This document shows, one piece after another, positions 57,803-64,000 of a stretch of 64,000 nucleotides of DNA. Made by a program: the position numbers and the translations under genes. How positions within the stretch are numbered: position 1 is the stretch's first letter; every line of letters starts with the position of its first letter. Source of the DNA: Pardosa pseudoannulata (Eukaryota; Arthropoda; Arachnida; Araneae; Lycosidae); NCBI GenBank assembly GCA_032207245.1, contig CM063499.1, positions 76,733,020 to 76,797,019 on the forward strand, written 5' to 3'. The notes beneath the pieces are model-generated. The model searched no databases. It had not been told where the DNA came from and saw nothing but the letters and a program-made list of their open reading frames with translations.

Positions 57803-60800
57803 CAAGGTTTGTACGGTGCTTAAAAGTGCTTAAAAACTGCTTAATTTCGAAACGCGTTTTTAAGGCCTTAAAAGAGTGCTTAAATTTCCCCTAAAGTCCT
57901 TATTTTTTTTTTTTTTTTCTTGCTGACAGTTTTTATTTGAATATTTCGAAATCATGTATGAAAATCATAAAAGGTCGCTCAGGATTAATCTGTCCTTTAT
58001 TCCTTATTTTGCGGCATTCCTCCTTTTTTCGGCTATTCCCGTCTTTTATTCCTTTTTTCTTTGGGCCATTCACTCCTTTTTATTCGTGTTTTCCTTCTCA
58101 ACATTTACGGAGTTATGTAATGGTGGAACGAATTACACACATCGTCTTTCCCATGTTTTGATAACATCTTTGTTTTTCTAACATTTTCTTTCTGTGGGAT
58201 ATTCACCTTCCCCCTCCCTCGAAAAAAATGTCTTGGGCTATTTATTGGCGGTACAGGTGTTTGAAAGTTAGCAAATAACGATCAAAGTGTCAAAACCAGA
58301 GGTGGACCCGAATTTTTCGATTGTAGTGTCGAGAAATCTGTTTAACCCGTTTCTGAACCCAAGAGGGGAAAAAAAAGAAACGCATTACTCAGAGCCCGTG
58401 CGCTTAAAAATGGACTGACACATCGAATATTGAATTCAGGGATGATTCTGATTTGAATGTTTTTTGTGGTTTGTTAAAAAACAGATTTTTTCGGAAATTA
58501 AAAAAAAATGAAAGGAAGAAGCCATTTTTTATCTCACATATGTATAAATTTTGACAATAATCTGAAAGTTTTCTTTTTCTCATCCTTTTTCTCTTTGCCG
58601 AGTCCACAATTTTTTTTTGCTGACCAAGAGTAGGAAAGTGTTATCAGTCGATGCCCGCAACACGTGCTTCAAGGTAAAAAAACCGTGTGACTCGGTATAA
58701 ATGAAACATATAGAACTTGTGTGGTTCTAGTTATAAAAGTACAACTAAGCCGTAATTCTATGTTTTTGGTAAAAATACAACCGTTTTCTGGATTTCGATT
58801 CCAGAAAATGCCCATTTTTTAATGGACCATTATAGTTAATAGTGCGATCATAATATGGGGCTGTCATACGGTAGAATTATGTTTTAACAACTTGCATACT
58901 TTCTTTATAGATATCTCCCGAACTTACGTGCATGTAGACCGATCGTGATACTGTTTTATATATCGGTATTTTTCTAATATCGCGGTAACAGTATTGAGAT
59001 TCCAATCCCTCCTATAGTTATTTCAAACGGTACTTTATCTTATTGACTGAATTTTCTGCTATAGGCAGTGTCTGTGAGAAAATGACACTGTTGCAAATAA
59101 CTTACGAAATTTTGGATATGCACGTAAGTTTATTGTTGAGAAATCTGCACCCTTTTTTTTAAAAAAAGTTTTGAGTGTGCATTGAAGTTGATGAAAAATC
59201 ATAACTTTTAACGTCAATCCCTATAAAAATCAACCCTATAGCTGAATCAGTAGGACGCAGCCACGGGTTCGAATCCCGCTCTTTGTTCGTAGCCGTTCAG
59301 AACCGTAGTAATTAAGTAGTAAATTCCGATGTCTTTAACCGTCGAGTAACATAAAAGAAAACTCTAGCGCTCTTAGACCAAACTAAATGGTTATAAATCT
59401 GTTAGTCTAAAGTACAATTCGAACCCCCTAGTTCAGATACCGAAAAAAATCCCGTCCTATTCGATCATCGTCCCGAAATATTACTATTCAAAAAAATTTT
59501 TTTAATTGTCCACTTAAAATAATAGCCTTATACAGTGCATATATTATTTAAATCATGAGCTTTTAGACATTGATTAAAATTAAATTTAATGATAATTATT
59601 GTATCTTTCCAAACTGTTAAGGTATAGATTTTATTGCTATTTAAGAAATTCTGCAGTCACAAGATTAAAAATTTGTTTATAGAAATGTCTTCTAAAAATT
59701 TAAAATCTAAAATGCGCATTTATATTATTTTTATTTTAAATTAGGATATTTGAAAAACTTTCGATTTGAATCTGTTTTCAACATTTTTTGATTAGGAGAC
59801 TCGAGTGATTGTTTATATTAGTAAAAATTATTTAGCTACTGGTATATTTCATACTTAGGTACTTGTTTTTGCATTATGTAAATCAAATAAATATTTTTAA
59901 ATTGTTTTTTAATTTCCGTTTTTTTTTCTTCATTTTCCTTCTTTTTTTCCCTCTAATATTTAACATCTGGGTCTGCTACTTTTATTAAAAAATTTTTTAA
60001 ATTGTCCACTTAAAAAATTAGACTTATACTGTATTTTTTAAACATTAATTATAAATCAAACTAAGAAAAATTAATAGAATTTTACAAACTAGTTAAAAAC
60101 AAATTTTAATGTTACAAAATTTTTAAGTTTTGTTTAGAAGTGCATCTATAAGCCTTGCTATTTGAAATGACATTTAAATTATTGGTGTACTGTTGAAATC
60201 CCTATTTTAACAAACCAGCTTATAACAAATGAAAATTTTGATCTTATGATTTTCCTTTTGTTTGCATGCTAATTTATCCATAAATGGTGTAGGTAGAAGG
60301 ATCCTTTTTTTCAGCCATTTACTAAGTTTTTTTCTTCATTTTTTATAAAACTTTTTTGCAGTTATGAAAAGATTTAAATATATGTGTCTAGATTTAAAAG
60401 CAAAGTGCATGAAATTAATAACATCTTGTTCACCTACTCAAGGAAAGACAAAGAAATTCCTTACACTATCTTGATACTGGCATCACGTCTATAGAAGATT
60501 ATAAATTCAGTATTAAAATAGTAAGCAATAACTATTTTTGCATTTGTCTACATTTTTGGTTATTCCAATAGGCGATCCATTAGTTGTTTGGTTTTAGTCA
60601 ATTAAGATCATTAAAGATAATATTTTTATAAATATTATATATGTAAATCTTATATAATATGTAATCTTATGTTAATCTTATACAAGTTATAATTTTCTGA
60701 GATCTAACATTAAAGAGTAGAAAAGGATTTAAAGGTTCTTTAAGAACCTTTCTTCTAAGGTTTCTTCTAAAGTTAAGTCCGACGAACAATATGGTTCCTC

Positions 60801-61248
60801 AAAGTTTAATATAATAAAGTTCAACTGTATTGATGAATTTATTTATTTTTTTAATTAGGCAAATTGAAGAAGCATCTGATTTGAATATGTTTTAAATTAT
60901 TTTTTACCAGGAAACTTAAGTACTTGTTTATATTGATAAAAAGTTATTTAGATACTTTCATATTTCATATTTAGGCACTTGTTTTTGTATTAAGGAAATC
61001 AGAACATTAATTTTTAATAGCTATTAAACTACCTCTTTTTTTGCATTTTTCTCCCCTTTTCCCCAAAATTTTGACTTCTGTGTTTGTGAAATACAATGAT
61101 CTCTCACTTATACACAGTCTCTTTTGTTCATGTTTTTGTTGAACCTAATGTAATGACCATTATTTTATCTGATATGTTTCTGATAAGAGGTGCTTAAAAA
61201 GTTTGAATGGTGCTTAATTTTTTCCATTAAAAAAGTGTACGAACCATG
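57803..61248 (+). mobile_element. TTATT TIR element, short form
   Basis: Same ends and TTATT duplications (57798-57802, 61249-61253) as 2081-8597. It has one A monomer (about 57980-59085) joined to one B monomer (59085-61075). The join reads GTGAGAAAATGACACTGTTG. This form is 3446 bp, and the unit I form has one extra A+B. Confidence 0.82.
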
Positions 61249-61253
61249 TTATT

Positions 61254-62607
61254 AGAAATAACGATCAAAATGCCATTTGACAAATAAGTGTGGAACCTGA
61301 AAAATAATTATCAGCAGCTGGATTTCTTTGCACCAAAATTATGTTAGGTAATAAAATTTTTCGACTGATTAATCTTTTATAAACTTTTTTTTTTTTTAAA
61401 TGTTAAGTTTTGAAAATTATTTATTAGATCTTTATTGCATATTTTTTGCATGCTTACATTTCACAGTGTTCTTTTGAATATTTCATTATTGTTTTTCCAA
61501 ATTGATTAGTAAACAAATAAATTTTATTTTTTTAATATTTTGTTAAGATTTAAAAATGCTCACATGTTACATTAATTCCTATGTAGTATTTGTAATTACT
61601 ATTGAGACTCAAATATCAAAAATATAATTATTTAATTCCTAATATTAACTTTTTATGTTAGTTTTGAGGTATAAAATTTACCAGTAAAATAGTATTTAAA
61701 TTTTCATTTACTTTACTGGTTACATAAAAAGTAAGTAAGCTTATAAGCTCAACCACCAACCAAAGTATGTGGAGAAATACTGCCTTAGGCTGTGGTGTAG
61801 TAAGAATACTCGATCCACAAGTGACGTAGAGATGTCTCACCTGAATTTAGAGTGCCTGCCTTTAACAAAAACGTTTTAGAAGTCACATTTTATTTGTGTT
61901 AACTTTTGTATTCATAATCTGACACTTGCATAAATTGATCTGATTATTATTCACAAAATACAAAGAACATGTTTTTTGGATAAAACAGACTGGAATCTTC
62001 CCTGCTTTTGAGTCATAGTATTAATGTCTTGTTGCTTTTATCTTAGCTGCCAATTGTACAGATTATAAAAAGATATATGAATTTTTATTTTTAAAATGTG
62101 CAGTAGACTGACACCGCAGCTCAACTTCCCCCCCCCCCTAGAAATCTTTCCTTTTTCCTCATGTCACGGTATTCCTCCTTTTTTTTTTTTTCCCCCCCCC
62201 ACCTATTCCTACCTTTTTTCTTTGGGCCATTCACTCCTTTTATTTATTTTTTCTTTCTCAACATTTATTTATGGAGTTATGTAATGGTGGAACAGATTGC
62301 ACACTACGTCTTTTCCATGTTTTGGTAACATCTTTGGTTTTAAAATCCCCCCTCCCCCCAAAAAATAAAAACGTTTTAGGCTATTTATTGACAGTACAGG
62401 TGTTTGAAAGTTAGCTAATAACAAAGTGTCAAAACTAAAGGGGGACCCACATTTTTCAGTTGTAGTGTCAAGAATCTGTTTACGTTACTCAGAGCCTATG
62501 CGCTTAAAAATGGACTGCCACATTAAATATTGAATTCAGGGATGATTCTGATCAAAATATTTTTGTTGGTTTGTTAAACAGATTTTTTTTTTTTTTTTTT
62601 TACAATA
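61254..62607. other. Unit flank and A-type monomer, no gene seen
   Basis: Matches 8603-9948: AT-rich flank, then CACCGCAGCTC, pyrimidine tract with T and C runs (62126-62200), and the left part of the third A monomer. Confidence 0.6.
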
Positions 62608-64000
62608 GGGGAAACCGGGGTAAAATGGTCCGCTTTTGTGAATTTTGAGTATTTGCTCTCAAACTAATGATTTTTTGAATCTGAAAATATATATGCACAT
62701 TGCCTATATATTAGGCTTTATATTACACTTAGTCAAAACCCATTATTATAATTACTTTTTTTATTATAATTTTTTTAATAGCAAGTGACAAAGTGGACCA
62801 TTTTACCCCGGCCCCGGGGTAAAATGGTCCATGGCACGGGGTAAAATGGACCGCAAAAAATTTCTACAGATAACTTAAATGTAGTACATTATTTAATAGT
62901 ACAAAACATAAAATGTATTATATTTATTTTCTATAGCTTCAATCTGTACACATAAAGCATAATATTAGCGAATATTGAAGTTAATGAATGATACACCAAA
63001 AGATTTGTGTGTTACTGAAAGTCTGCTATTTTCTTAAGCAGTAGGATCTGGAAGATTCATCATAATATCTCAAACATTTCCGAGCAATTCATCAACATTG
63101 TCAGGGAAAATGAACACATTTTGATTAGGTTTTTGTCTTATAAATTTCACAAGAGCATAATCTTCATCATTTTTTTCTGTTATTAAACCAACCAAATAAA
63201 CCACTTTCTTTTTTGTCAAAAATTTAACCAAAACATACTTGCCAACTTTTAATTCATTATCAGAATTAGCATCATGCTGTGAATTGCTTTCTTTATCACT
63301 GTGTTGTGTATCATTATAAACAGACATATTTTCCAAATCACTCAAACTTTCTGATCCACATAAATTTTCTTTATTTGCTTTAAAATTCACGGTTTTATCA
63401 TTTTTCTACTTAGTTAAGACTAACATTTTTTCTAAATTCTTCTTATCTTTAACTAAAGCAGCATTTTTCTGTTTTAATTTTTTCTTTTCCTTCTCTTTGA
63501 CATTTTTTCAATCATCATTTTCACTGGTGTATCAGTTAGAATTTTTGATGCACACTTCTTTCGTTTCTTTGTTGCCTTGCTCATGCTAGCTTTTGCCAAG
63601 GGGCGTAATTCAAAAGGTGATATTGTTTTTAACTGATGATTTTCACTTTGTACTGATTGTGATATATTTGGTTGCTGATTACATGTGCTTGGTTGATGAT
63701 CAGCTGTACATGTTAATTCAAAATCTGGTGACGGTTGATCAGTCACATATGATGAGATATATTGGATATTCTCAAAGACATTTTCGTTGAATTGCCATAT
63801 ATCTGTTACTTTAAATCCTATATGTTTAAGTATCACACATAAAATCAATTTAGAAAGCATTACAGAAATAATAATAATAAAAAAAAATACAACCTGGAAA
63901 ATGGATCATGGTCCATTTTACCCCAGGTTCTGGTGGTCCATTTTACCCCATGTGTAATTCTGACAAAAAGTGTCAGAAAAAAAGAACTAATCTTATATTA
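62608..64000 (-). mobile_element. Pogo-like element, cut by the window end
   Basis: Left end GGGGAAACCGGGGTAAAATGG after TA (62606-62607). The same 15-mer repeats and the 15-bp-stem hairpin are found (62795-62830). Its right end lies past 64000. It is the same insertion as 9949-11663. Confidence 0.85.
63070..63860 (-). pseudogene. C-terminal remnant of pogo/Tigger-type DDE transposase (unit III copy)
   Basis: Two minus-strand frames, 63474-63860 and 63070-63390, together cover the same C-terminal region as in unit I. Landmarks are GFKVTDIWQFNENVF, VTDQPSPDFEL, ISPFELRPLAKA and SKILTDTPVK, then GKYVLVKF. The C-terminus through DNVDELLGNV is in one frame here, unlike in unit I. A frame break remains in the A-rich stretch near 63474, and a stop (TAG in the minus strand) lies near 63408. 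DNA-binding and catalytic parts are missing. Confidence 0.75.

Larger units (their letters stand above)
55737..64000 (+). repeat. Segmental duplication unit III (partial)
   Basis: Near-identical by eye to 1-11340, apart from the missing 3.07-kb A/B repeat and small indels. It contains the family C element, the TTATT element and the pogo-like element at matching positions. The zinc-finger gene expected after it lies outside the window. Confidence 0.85.

Overview
This is AT-rich, intron- and repeat-laden eukaryotic DNA from a draft animal assembly, with one 100-base N gap. Poly-C2H2 zinc-finger genes, tRNA-derived SINEs, and pogo-like, hAT-like and Merlin-like DNA transposons fit an invertebrate, and I lean towards an arthropod such as a chelicerate. 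The species cannot be fixed from the sequence alone. There is no bacterial, plasmid or phage signal, no rRNA or convincing tRNA gene, and no CRISPR array.

The main architecture is a tandem segmental duplication. Unit I (1-32681) and unit II (32682-55736) carry homologous blocks in the same order, and unit III starts at 55737 and leaves the window. The shared order is: start block (1 / 32682 / 55737); zinc-finger gene with leader exon (14038-16230 / 35670-38116); a block richer in GC than its surroundings (17385-18350 / 40412-41385); a SINE plus transposon block (20332-23173 / 46434-49301); a short block (24025-24180 / 53168-53325); and an end block (29576-31741 / 54258-55736). Unit III resembles unit I more than unit II, because both carry the same transposon insertions.

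Only two protein-coding genes are well supported, one per complete unit. The unit II gene (36248-38068) encodes 606 residues with 20 consecutive 28-residue fingers and looks intact. The unit I gene (14617-15735) is cut by a stop codon after 12 fingers. It is followed by frameshifted finger remnants and has lost the 3' flank that in unit II holds the poly(A) signal. Unit III would be expected to carry a third gene beyond the window.

Most of the rest is mobile DNA. There is a TIR element with a TTATT duplication (2081-8597, 57803-61248) whose empty site is preserved in unit II. A ~750-bp TIR family has 6-bp duplications. A pogo-like element retains only the C-terminal part of its transposase and carries eight copies of a 15-mer. 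There is a 919-bp hAT-like element, a Merlin relic and a Merlin-like MITE with a perfect 9-bp duplication. A 5-kb element has 39-bp terminal repeats present three times. A ~1.2-kb near-perfect palindrome is present only in unit I. Long stretches hold no recognisable gene. All similarity statements come from reading by eye; no alignment or database search was run.
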